Assembly: GCA_043736395.1 (NCBI GenBank)
Contig: JAYTCQ010000430.1
Location: forward strand, 1-33,770
DNA: 33,770 nucleotides
Direction of reading: 5' to 3'
Origin: JAFDVL01 sp043736395
GTDB lineage: Bacteria > Acidobacteriota > Blastocatellia > RBC074
The notes below the pieces were generated by a model. It had not been told where the DNA came from. It saw only the letters and a program-made list of their open reading frames with translations, and ran no database searches. Positions 1 through 8,212 of this stretch are shown piece after piece (the first letter of the stretch is position 1; every line of letters starts with the position of its first letter). The position numbers and the translations under genes are program-made.

Positions 1-1084
1 CAAGAAGTTTATTTGCTGAAATAATTTTTATTAAGCCTTCACTCTTAACACTATTCGTAAGACTTCCTGATTTAGGATATAGATTCAATAGCCTTAGAAA
101 ATCAGCCGATCCAGGGTCAAGTAAAGTAACTCCCAAACCCTTTAAGTAAATTCCAGTAAACGTAATTGGAGCTTTACGAATCGTAGCTATTCCTTCCTGA
201 CTCCAGAATTCGTACCTTTGTGATTCTGTCCAATTTTGCTGTTCGGGGTGAACCTGATAATAAGTTTTTATGTCGTAATACCCTTTATTTTCTATTATTT
301 GTCGGAATGGTAAGCCTTTTTGCTGAGCCTCAATTGAGCTAGCGTGATAGAAATAAAGCATCACATCTGACACGGCTGAGAATCCAATATAATCAGCGCG
401 AATTACATTTCTTACGTGCCATAATCCCAAAAGTGGAAGTGTTAATAGTAAAAAGAAAGCCACGCTACGAAAGGATTGTTTTCCTTTCAAAAAAATCAAT
501 ATCACCCAAAATATTATTAGAGAATAAGCTATCGGTCTGACATAAATGGCCGAAACTAGTGCCATAGCTGAGGCAATAAGATTTAGATATCTATCTCTCT
601 TTAGAAAAATAACAAATTGATAGAATGCCAATAATAATAAAAATATAGACAGAGTTTCGCTTAGTAAGTAAAAAGCATAAGTAATACTAAGCGGTTCAAA
701 ACAAAATAATAAAGCAGCGAACTTCGCACTGTTTGCATTCGTAATAATTTTTCCTATTAGAAAAATTAGGTAACATGAAATTATGCTAAGGATAATTTGA
801 AGCGCACTGGTGATAACTTCTACGTTGCGCGCAAATATTCCAATGGTAAGAAAGATAGGATAACCGGGAGTGCGAATTACTTCAGGAAGATCGTTCACTT
901 CGAAATTTCCTGAAGCGAGTAATTCCCGTGCAGGAGCCAGATATGTGGATGAATCTTTAGCGTGAAAAATCGTCAGATCATTTGCTTGCCAGAGAGCAAT
1001 CCCGAAGATGCCCAAGCGGATGAGAAAGGCAACGAATAAGATTAATCGAATTGAAGGAAGATGTCTGAAGGAATTACTTATCAT
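1..1084 (-). CDS. GT-C fold membrane glycosyltransferase (ArnT/PMT-like), C-terminus cut by window edge
   Basis: This reading frame stays open from an ATG at 1084 to the left edge of the window (361 codons seen), so the C-terminus is missing. The protein starts with a hydrophobic segment at about residues 12-34. A luminal/periplasmic loop follows with an acidic D44-S-S-T-Y motif and an RTPGYP motif at 71-76. Several further long hydrophobic helices rich in Leu, Ile and Phe come next. This order is typical of GT-C glycosyltransferases of the ArnT/PMT (GT39/GT83) type, which move a sugar from a polyprenyl-phosphate carrier to lipid or protein on the outer face of the inner membrane. Acceptor and sugar cannot be told. 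Its start lies 9 bases after the rnhB stop, so it probably belongs to the same transcript as rnhB and the second glycosyltransferase. Confidence 0.8.
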   Translation of the reverse strand, partial: MISNSFRHLPSIRLILFVAFLIRLGIFGIALWQANDLTIFHAKDSSTYLAPARELLASGNFEVNDLPEVIRTPGYPIFLTIGIFARNVEVITSALQIILSIISCYLIFLIGKIITNANSAKFAALLFCFEPLSITYAFYLLSETLSIFLLLLAFYQFVIFLKRDRYLNLIASAMALVSAIYVRPIAYSLIIFWVILIFLKGKQSFRSVAFFLLLTLPLLGLWHVRNVIRADYIGFSAVSDVMLYFYHASSIEAQQKGLPFRQIIENKGYYDIKTYYQVHPEQQNWTESQRYEFWSQEGIATIRKAPITFTGIYLKGLGVTLLDPGSADFLRLLNLYPKSGSLTNSVKSEGLIKIISANKLL

Positions 1085-1093
1085 TATCGCGCT

Positions 1094-1714
1094 TCAGTAA
1101 AAAAGATTTTCCTGCTCAGGTTCAGGAAGCACTTTACGAAAGGTTAGGCGGTGAATGGAAGAGTGCCCATGCTGTCGCAAGGCGCTTAAATGAAAAGCTG
1201 TTCCGTAGCCTGAATTACTTCCAAAATCATAAAGCGAAAATACCTTTCCATACTCTGACATCCATCTATCACGAGCAACTTTTGCAATAATTGAAGCCGC
1301 CGCAATGGAAACAGATTTGGCATCGCCTTTGATAATCGGTTCCTGCTTTATTGTGAGTTCTTGCAGTCGTAAGGCGTCAATCAACAAATAATCGGAGATA
1401 GGAGATAAAGTTTTGATTGCCGCGATCATGGCTTTTCGCGTCGCCTGTAAAATATTTATCCGATCTATTTCTTCGGCTTCAATGCGCGCAATCGAAAAAG
1501 CAATTGCCGTGGCCCGAATTTCTTTGTCGAGCTTTTCGCGTTTGATTGGAGAAAGTTTTTTTGAATCATTCAATCCATCAGGAATGTTATTCAGATCGAG
1601 AATCACCGCTGCGGCAACGACCGGGCCAGCCAAAGCACCGCGACCAACTTCATCAATTCCGGCAATGAATTTCGCTCCTAACTGCCGAGCCATTACTTCA
1701 TAACTTGTATCCAT
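1094..1714 (-). CDS. rnhB: Ribonuclease HII
   Basis: The enzyme cleaves the RNA strand of RNA-DNA hybrids and removes single ribonucleotides from DNA, in the cytoplasm. The 206-residue length fits the family. The N-terminal GIDEVGRG signature gives the first two metal-binding acids, D21 and E22. The LNDSKKLS motif follows at 48-55, and the other two acids of the DEDD set are D113 (in LLIDAL) and D131 (in KGDAKS). The start is 4 bases after the stop of the upstream membrane glycosyltransferase and has no clear Shine-Dalgarno sequence, so translation is probably coupled. In many bacteria rnhB directly follows rplS; here rplS is about 9 kb away on the same strand. Identification is secure. Confidence 0.97.
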   Translation of the reverse strand: MDTSYEVMARQLGAKFIAGIDEVGRGALAGPVVAAAVILDLNNIPDGLNDSKKLSPIKREKLDKEIRATAIAFSIARIEAEEIDRINILQATRKAMIAAIKTLSPISDYLLIDALRLQELTIKQEPIIKGDAKSVSIAAASIIAKVARDRWMSEYGKVFSLYDFGSNSGYGTAFHLSALRQHGHSSIHRLTFRKVLPEPEQENLFY

Positions 1715-1718
1715 AAGT

Positions 1719-3545
1719 TTATTGCGAAACAGGAGTTTTTTCTAAGCTGCCCCAGTTAGGTCTGGTTTCAGGATCACCTAAGTCAACCAGGCGCATATTG
1801 GGAACAGCAATAGACTCAGTATTTTGTGGGTTTTCCTTTTTTATCTTATCTCTTAGTTCTTTAGGCAGGTTCATCATTGCGCTCTCAACTGATTCGTTAC
1901 GAATTTTTCCACCATTAATGTAAGCGGTTTTGTAAGGGAACTCTTGTACTGCTCTTTCGGGTACTTCATGTTTGTAGCCAAGATAAGCAAGATAGCGAAC
2001 ATTAAGTGTTTTCCATAACTCCCAGGGTTCACGAATTAACTTAACTCCGACTGATTTCTTACCAGTCCAGAGATAAACAAACCCTGGATTATTCGAGGCA
2101 ATAGTAACATTTTCCTGCTTAATATATTCATTCATCCAATTCAGCATTTTCTGATTTTCATCATAGCCACGTAACCAAATTGGGACTTTCTCAGTATCAG
2201 CGCTGTGTTTACTTATCAAATATATTGTATGATCATAGCACGATAAAAGTATCAAAACTCCTGCCACGACCGCTATCACCTGAGATTGCTCAGAAGCCTT
2301 AACCTGTTGCATAAATTTTTGATTGATGAGGTATATAACCCTAATCCCGCAAAAGCAATAATATGCGAGGAAAGGAAGCAGCGGTAACATAAACCGTACG
2401 GGATTCCACGGCCAAAGCGCAATAATACCCAAAGAAAATGGTATAGCAATTTCAGCTAAAGTTATTTTCTTACGGAAGCAATCAATATATCCAATAATAA
2501 TAAATATGCTAAGTAACCAGGAGTACCAGATAACTCCGCCAACTACGCCTAAGAACTCTAAACCACTTACATCAGAGGGACGATGCAGGGGGGCTAAAAA
2601 TAAATTGGCTATGGCAGAATTACCCATTTTGAGACTGTTATCCCAGACACGCCCCGGTAAGTCGAAAACTCCCTGAATCTCAGCTTCGTCTGATCCGATT
2701 TCTCTCTGCCAAAAGTGTTTTGTATATGGCTCGACAATATAACTATTTTGCTCTAGTTGCTGTGCTTCAGTCGGCATACGAGCTTTGGAATACAGCATCC
2801 ATGAACCAGCGATCAAGGCAAAAACCGCGCCAACGATAATCAACTGGCGAATCATCTTTTCTTTCAAGAGATAAATCACAGCTGCCAGAATTAATCCGAT
2901 TCCGATTGATCTGGTCAGAAACGTATAAGAAATTAGGAAGCCACCTAACAATGAGTATCGCCAAACGGTTGGCGAATCTTTAGCTTTGACAACTTTTTCA
3001 ATGACCCAGATAGCAGTGAACTGGACGACAGCATACAGGCACTCTGACATGAGAGTTGAAGTTGCCAGAAAAACAAAGCCTGGACATAGCACAATAAAAA
3101 CTGCGATTGCCAGAGAGGTTAAGCGGGTTTCGTGGCGATCATTATTGAAATAATAGTAGGCCGCTACACCTAACCCTGCCATCGCCACAATCGAAACCAT
3201 TTTTAATAAATAAACATTATTTGGATACTGTGGAGAAATCTTAAACAGGACGGCGAGTAATAAAGGATAAGCCGGAGGATAGAGCGGAAAGATTCCAGGC
3301 GTTGGCGAGTTAATCAAATTATATCCATGACCTGTTGCAATAGCTTTGGCAATGAGCGCATACCAGGCATCATCCCGCGCCATGCCACTGACACGATCCA
3401 GGCGCAAAAAATAAACGAGTGAACATAACGCGACGGCTCCGACCGCAATCCACTTAAAGTTTTTCTCAATAAAGGTTTCCGAAGAGGGGGGTAGTTCCTG
3501 CTTATCAATAATGGCATTCTCTTCTTTTATTTTCCGGGTTTTCAT
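1719..3545 (-). CDS. GT-C fold membrane glycosyltransferase (GT39/ArnT-like)
   Basis: The protein has 608 residues, with a short charged cytoplasmic N-terminus and a first membrane helix at about 32-48. A loop follows with the acidic motif R57-D-D-A-W-Y and then a proline/tyrosine-rich stretch (PLYPPAYP, about 87-94). Roughly ten further hydrophobic helices run to about residue 440, followed by a soluble C-terminal part of about 170 residues. This is the layout of polyprenyl-phosphate-dependent GT-C glycosyltransferases (PMT/ArnT family). The acceptor is unknown. The gene is followed after 4 bases by rnhB and then by another GT-C gene, so three genes probably share one transcript. The upstream sequence has only a weak ribosome binding site (CTAAG). 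Function as a membrane glycosyltransferase is well supported; the substrate is not. Confidence 0.85.
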   Translation of the reverse strand: MKTRKIKEENAIIDKQELPPSSETFIEKNFKWIAVGAVALCSLVYFLRLDRVSGMARDDAWYALIAKAIATGHGYNLINSPTPGIFPLYPPAYPLLLAVLFKISPQYPNNVYLLKMVSIVAMAGLGVAAYYYFNNDRHETRLTSLAIAVFIVLCPGFVFLATSTLMSECLYAVVQFTAIWVIEKVVKAKDSPTVWRYSLLGGFLISYTFLTRSIGIGLILAAVIYLLKEKMIRQLIIVGAVFALIAGSWMLYSKARMPTEAQQLEQNSYIVEPYTKHFWQREIGSDEAEIQGVFDLPGRVWDNSLKMGNSAIANLFLAPLHRPSDVSGLEFLGVVGGVIWYSWLLSIFIIIGYIDCFRKKITLAEIAIPFSLGIIALWPWNPVRFMLPLLPFLAYYCFCGIRVIYLINQKFMQQVKASEQSQVIAVVAGVLILLSCYDHTIYLISKHSADTEKVPIWLRGYDENQKMLNWMNEYIKQENVTIASNNPGFVYLWTGKKSVGVKLIREPWELWKTLNVRYLAYLGYKHEVPERAVQEFPYKTAYINGGKIRNESVESAMMNLPKELRDKIKKENPQNTESIAVPNMRLVDLGDPETRPNWGSLEKTPVSQ

Positions 3546-3730
3546 AATCTTAGTTCAAATATTTTATGAGGTAAGGACACAAAACAGGCAATGAAACTTT
3601 GACTGTGAAAGTGTGAGTCGATAAAAATTATTGATCTTTAGTTAATGATCAAGGCTATCCTCAAACAATTACCTATCGTTAGTCAACTGCCAAACCTGAA
3701 AAAATTTAATGATTACGATTCGTCTGACGA

Positions 3731-3779
3731 AAATAAAAAACGTGATCGCAACTTCGCAGTCGCATCACGTTTTTTATTT
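3731..3779 (-). terminator. Strong intrinsic terminator after the metalloprotease gene
   Basis: A perfect 16-base-pair stem pairs 3731-3746 with 3764-3779 around a 17-base loop. The outer part of the stem is A/T-rich, so each strand ends in a run of six T residues. It lies 59 bases past the stop of the metalloprotease gene, between it and the downstream glycosyltransferase. It should therefore end the protease transcript. The symmetry means it could also work on the plus strand. This is the main hairpin in the 292-base gap 3546-3837, where I see no gene. Confidence 0.85.
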
Positions 3780-3837
3780 TTGGTTAGTTTTGTACTGATG
3801 AAAATAAGCTATCAGCAGAGATCAATTTCTGCTGTCG

Positions 3838-5856
3838 TTAGCGCCTGGCCTGCGTAACCGTGTAGCTCTTTCCTGCAATTGTAATTACCGTACTTCTTGC
3901 GCTGGTCGAAGTATTGCTTGTGTAGGAAAGCCTGACGCTGCTAGTGCCAGCAATGGTCGAGATATTCGAGAAGCTTAACCATGAAACGTTCTCAATGGCT
4001 CTCCAAGTGCAGGCGCTGGTGGTTGTGACCGTGATCGTAGTGCTTCCGCTGCCGGAGGGGAGCGCTGTATTGAAAGCACCAACTGAGTAAGAGCAAGTCG
4101 TAACTGGCTGCCCTGCCTGAGTGATCGTAAATGTTTGTCCGGCAATGGTCATTGATCCGCTTCGCGCAGTGGTAGTGGGATTGGACGTGATTGAATAATT
4201 TACAATACCGCTGCCGGTTGCGCTGCTTCCCGAATTGACCGTTATCCACGAATTATTACTGATGGTTGTCCACGCACAAGAGGAGCCGGAAGCGGTCACG
4301 GTTACACTGTCATTTGAAGCTGTCGCTGGGAATGAAGTCGTTGAATAGGTCAACGTATAGGAACAGGCATTTTGAATCACGGTAAAGGGCTGACCAGCAA
4401 TGGTAATACTTCCTGCCCGATAGGTTGCGCCGGTATGGGGCTGGACGGAAAATCCTACAGTTCCATTTCCTGAACCGCTGGAACCTGACGTGATTGAAAT
4501 CCAAGCGCTATCCGTTGTGGCATTCCAGGCACAGGAAGAGCTGATATTTACTGTTCCATTTCCACCACTGGTAGGAATGGAAACACCTGTGGCTGAAAGT
4601 GAGGCATCACAACTGGCTGGAGCTAAACCAGTCACTTGATAACCAATAGTTTCCAGCATTTGCAGATCATTTTTCGTCATGGTTTTACGGACGCCTGCCG
4701 ATAGAGATGGATCCATAATGCCGACATAATTTCCCGATTGTTCATCGGCTTTCCAATGGCTGGCTTGTCTGCCGTCTCCACCTGAAGCATCTGGTCTTCC
4801 AGTAGAAGTTGCTAATTCGGGATGCCCATCAAAAAATCTCTGTTCTCCGCCAGATGACATTACACGCAAATCGCTTGTAAAGCTTGAAAGTAAGGTGCCT
4901 GGACGGAAACGGAAAATATCCCAAACTGTCAGTGCTTTAGTGCTGGATGGATAAAGTTCGTAGTAGCCAACATTAGAAACAAATCCTAACGCGTGCCCCA
5001 TTTCGTGAACAGCTACGGCGTCAAAATCTCTGGTATCCGTAGAGATTCCATCACTTGGATCAAAATCAAAAGCGAAGCTTGAATTGAAACCAATTGAGGG
5101 AGCATTGGTTTCTGTAGCCGGATCAGCATTTGCCGCAATCAATCCAAAAGCACGCATTAACGGTGATGTGACGGAAGTATTTCCAATCGCTCCAATATCG
5201 GTATTGACACTGCTGAGGGGCAGCGAATTGTATAGATTCGATTCATCCAGATTCGTTGCGCCACTCACAAGCTTTTCGCGAATTGTGCTGTAAGTAACTC
5301 GATAAGAAGGTGTACTCGCACTGCCGAGAACGCCTGTTGAATACGCTTGACCAAAACGTGTTGGTCCATAATCTACGTCAATCACAACAGTAATCGGATT
5401 TTTGATTTGGGCCTCCCACGCAGCAGCAGCGCGAATAAAAGCTGCTTTCGCCAGTGGAAACCCATCCAGTTGCGCGGTCGAACGAAGTACTATTTTTAAT
5501 CCGATCGCTTCAGTTGTTGCTTCGTTCTGATAGCGACCCAGGGCTTCATTTCGTTCAACCTGAGAGATCACACGCATTTCACGAACCTGCTGAGGATCAC
5601 GCTTGATCCCTTCGACTTCAACCGGAGTCATATCCCGGCAGACAGATTTATCACCTTCAATTACTGTGACAAATCCATTTTGCTGAGGTTCTTCATTGGC
5701 GGAACGGCTGCCTGTCTCCCGGCGTTGCGTGGTGTCACGTTGACGTTGTTCCTGGGAAGAATTCGTTCCACTAAATGCAGTTGATAAGATGATAGATGAA
5801 ATTAATAAATTTGATGTCAGTCTTCGAAAGAAGGTCTTAAAAAGTGAGAATCGCAT
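3838..5856 (-). CDS. Secreted zinc metalloprotease with three C-terminal BACON-like repeats
   Basis: The protein has 672 residues. An N-terminal signal peptide (basic MRF..FKTFFRR, then a hydrophobic stretch to about residue 28) indicates export. A low-complexity Gln/Arg-rich stretch follows. The catalytic part contains HEMGHALGF with H284, E285 and H288, the zinc-binding HExxH. The position where metzincins have the third His or Asp is Ser here (HExxHxxGxxS), so it is not a classic metzincin. It resembles a bacterial family with an HE[IM]GHALGFVS motif. Residues 416-497, 498-587 and 588-672 are three similar beta-rich repeats. Each opens with Cys, has a central CxW and ends in TIAG..(F/Y)T(V/I). 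They match the BACON domain, often involved in binding carbohydrate or mucin. An AGGAG ribosome binding site precedes the start. It probably degrades extracellular protein; the substrate is unknown. Confidence 0.88.
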   Translation of the reverse strand: MRFSLFKTFFRRLTSNLLISSIILSTAFSGTNSSQEQRQRDTTQRRETGSRSANEEPQQNGFVTVIEGDKSVCRDMTPVEVEGIKRDPQQVREMRVISQVERNEALGRYQNEATTEAIGLKIVLRSTAQLDGFPLAKAAFIRAAAAWEAQIKNPITVVIDVDYGPTRFGQAYSTGVLGSASTPSYRVTYSTIREKLVSGATNLDESNLYNSLPLSSVNTDIGAIGNTSVTSPLMRAFGLIAANADPATETNAPSIGFNSSFAFDFDPSDGISTDTRDFDAVAVHEMGHALGFVSNVGYYELYPSSTKALTVWDIFRFRPGTLLSSFTSDLRVMSSGGEQRFFDGHPELATSTGRPDASGGDGRQASHWKADEQSGNYVGIMDPSLSAGVRKTMTKNDLQMLETIGYQVTGLAPASCDASLSATGVSIPTSGGNGTVNISSSCAWNATTDSAWISITSGSSGSGNGTVGFSVQPHTGATYRAGSITIAGQPFTVIQNACSYTLTYSTTSFPATASNDSVTVTASGSSCAWTTISNNSWITVNSGSSATGSGIVNYSITSNPTTTARSGSMTIAGQTFTITQAGQPVTTCSYSVGAFNTALPSGSGSTTITVTTTSACTWRAIENVSWLSFSNISTIAGTSSVRLSYTSNTSTSARSTVITIAGKSYTVTQARR

Positions 5857-6147
5857 ATCTGAGGACTCCTGTTGAGATTAGATTTTATGGCTGACCAAGT
5901 GAGGTCAAAGTTTAGTTAACCTGAAGGTGTGACTGTGGCTGAACAGATCACGAAGGGCATTATTTTTTCTGAACCGCGAAAATACTACAAGCCTGTCATC
6001 GGATCGTCAACAAAAATAAGCGTCTGAAAGATGACATTTTAAAGACAGGCGAAAGTCTTGGGATTTTGCTTATAGATTGTAATGAACGTAGTATTAATGT
6101 TTTTCCTGGTAATTGTAAAACTACAAAGTTGGACTTAGAGACCCATT
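5857..6147. promoter_or_regulatory. Divergent intergenic region between protease and YyaL-type gene
   Basis: These 291 bases separate two divergently transcribed genes and must hold both promoters. I see no gene here. An AGGAG ribosome binding site for the protease lies about 10 bases from its start. The segment GCCTGTCATC near 5992 can pair with GATGAC near 6028 or with GACAGGC near 6044, so two mutually exclusive hairpins are possible. No promoter matches consensus well enough to place it. Confidence 0.45.
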
Positions 6148-8205
6148 ATGAGTATTCAAAACGAAACACCTAAATTTACCAATCGCCTGATTAATGAAAC
6201 CAGCCCGTATCTAGTACAACACGCACATAACCCTGTGGATTGGTATCCCTGGTGTGACGAAGCCTTTGAAAAAGCACGGCAAGAAGACAAGCCAGTCTTG
6301 CTTTCTGTAGGTTATGCAGCTTGTCACTGGTGTCACGTAAAAGCTCATGAGTCATTTGAAAACGAAGCCATCGCTAAACTGATGAATGACAATTTCATTA
6401 ACATCAAAGTTGATCGTGAAGAGCGCCCTGACATTGATTCAATTTACATGAATGCTGTGCAAATGATGACAGGGCGAGGCGGCTGGCCACTCACTGTTTT
6501 TCTGACGCCGGAAGGAGTTCCGTTTTACGGAGGCACGTATTATCCGCCGACGGATCGGCAGGGAATGCCTGGGTTTCCGCGCATCCTGATTTCAATTGCA
6601 GAAGCCTACAATGAACAGCGCGAAGAGGTGACTAAAAATTCTCAAGTTATCATCGAACACCTTGAAAAGCTCAATCAATTTACACCTGCCGAAGGCGATT
6701 TGACGACCGCGATTCTTGACCAAGCAGCAGCTGGAATCATGCGTGTTTTTGATCCTGTGAATGGTGGGTTTGGGCAGGCTCCAAAATTTCCGCCTTCGAT
6801 GGTATTAAGCTTTTTACTGCGTCAATCAAAGCGTACGAAGAACAGCGCAATACAGGCAGCGGTTGAAATGACACTGGTCAAAATGGCTCGCGGCGGGATG
6901 TACGATCAACTTGGCGGAGGCTTTCATCGTTATTCTGTAGACGAAAAATGGTTGATTCCGCATTTCGAAAAAATGCTTTACGACAATGCGCTACTCAGCC
7001 GGATTTACCTTGATGCTTTTCTGGTCACCGGCAAAGAATTTTATCGCCAGATCACGACTGAAATTCTTGATTATGTTGTCCGCGAAATGACGCATCCAGA
7101 CGGTGGGTTTTACTCTTCGCAGGACGCCGACAGCGAAGGCGAAGAAGGCAAATTTTTTGCCTGGACGCCTGAACAGGTGGCGGCTTTATTAGGTGAAGAA
7201 GATGCCAAAATTTTCAACCGTTATTTTGATATTTCTGAGTTTGGGAATTTCGAACACGGAACCAGTGCCTTGCATATTGATTACGAAATTTCAGAAGTAG
7301 CCAAGCTTCAGAACATCACGCCCGAACGCTTATCCGAAGTCATCACTCGCGGTAAAAAGATTTTGTTTGAAGCCCGTGAGCTAAGAATAAAACCTGCTCG
7401 TGATGAAAAGATTTTGACTGCGTGGAATGGACTAATGCTGCGGAGTTTTGCCGAAGCCGCACGCGTCCTCAAGCGCGAAGATTATTTACAAATCGCCATT
7501 CGTAATGCCGAATTTTTGACGAAAGAATTGAAGCTTTACGGGCGCTTGTTGCGTACTCATAAAGATGGCCAGAGCAAGCTCAACGCCTACCAGGAAGACT
7601 ACGCCTATTTGATTGATGGCCTGTTATCATTGTATGAAGCGACGTTCGATGAAAAATGGTTTAGCGAAGCGCGTGCGTTAGCCAACACAATGATTGAGCA
7701 ATTTTGGGATGACGCAGAAGGCGGATTTTTCTTCACTTCTAATGATCACGAAAAACTAATTAACCGTGCCAAAGAATCTTACGATAACGCTTCACCGTCG
7801 GGTAATTCTGTTGCCGCGCATGTGCTGCAACGGCTCGCACTTTTTACAAATGAACCGCGCTATCGTGAATACGCTGAACGTACATTGAAGCTGCTGGCGA
7901 ATTCGATTTCACGTTATCCGAATGCGTTTGGACATTTGTTATGTGCGATGGATTTATATCTAAGTAATCCTCACGAAATTGCAATTATTGGAAACCAAGA
8001 GAATCCTTTGATAGATGTAGTTTTCAGCCGCTATCTACCGAATAAAGTCGTTGCCTGTGTAGCTCCGAATCAAGCAACGAAAATTGAATTACTAAAAGAT
8101 CGTACTCAGGTTGAAGGCAAGGCTACAGCGTATGTTTGCCACAGCTATGTTTGTGAAGCTCCAGTGACAGATGCTGGTGAACTCGTGATAAGTTTGCAAA
8201 AGTAG
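6148..8205 (+). CDS. Thioredoxin-domain protein of the YyaL/SPATA20 (DUF255) family
   Basis: The 685 residues match this widespread family from end to end. The N-terminus has the family signature NRLINETSPYL..HAHNPVDWYPW. A thioredoxin-fold domain follows with a CHWC motif (C59 and C62), then DREERPDID and GGWPLTVFLTP. The rest (about 190-685) is an alpha/alpha-barrel region like N-acylglucosamine 2-epimerase or six-hairpin glycosidases, with GGGFHRYSVDEKWLIPHFEKM as the usual landmark. The protein is cytoplasmic. Its biochemical role is not firmly established, though a thiol-redox or sugar-related function is often proposed. It is transcribed alone, divergent from the metalloprotease, and converges on the membrane protein at 8213 with only 7 bases between the stop codons. 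Confidence 0.93.
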   Translation: MSIQNETPKFTNRLINETSPYLVQHAHNPVDWYPWCDEAFEKARQEDKPVLLSVGYAACHWCHVKAHESFENEAIAKLMNDNFINIKVDREERPDIDSIYMNAVQMMTGRGGWPLTVFLTPEGVPFYGGTYYPPTDRQGMPGFPRILISIAEAYNEQREEVTKNSQVIIEHLEKLNQFTPAEGDLTTAILDQAAAGIMRVFDPVNGGFGQAPKFPPSMVLSFLLRQSKRTKNSAIQAAVEMTLVKMARGGMYDQLGGGFHRYSVDEKWLIPHFEKMLYDNALLSRIYLDAFLVTGKEFYRQITTEILDYVVREMTHPDGGFYSSQDADSEGEEGKFFAWTPEQVAALLGEEDAKIFNRYFDISEFGNFEHGTSALHIDYEISEVAKLQNITPERLSEVITRGKKILFEARELRIKPARDEKILTAWNGLMLRSFAEAARVLKREDYLQIAIRNAEFLTKELKLYGRLLRTHKDGQSKLNAYQEDYAYLIDGLLSLYEATFDEKWFSEARALANTMIEQFWDDAEGGFFFTSNDHEKLINRAKESYDNASPSGNSVAAHVLQRLALFTNEPRYREYAERTLKLLANSISRYPNAFGHLLCAMDLYLSNPHEIAIIGNQENPLIDVVFSRYLPNKVVACVAPNQATKIELLKDRTQVEGKATAYVCHSYVCEAPVTDAGELVISLQK

Positions 8206-8212
8206 AACGATT

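Noticed and set aside
1413..1703. 96-codon plus-strand frame over rnhB
   Set aside because: It is a shadow of rnhB on the other strand, with low-complexity Ser/Arg/Ala content and no ribosome binding site.
3645..3857. 70-codon plus-strand frame in the gap after the metalloprotease
   Set aside because: It runs through the terminator hairpin at 3731-3779 and overlaps the protease stop, and has no ribosome binding site.
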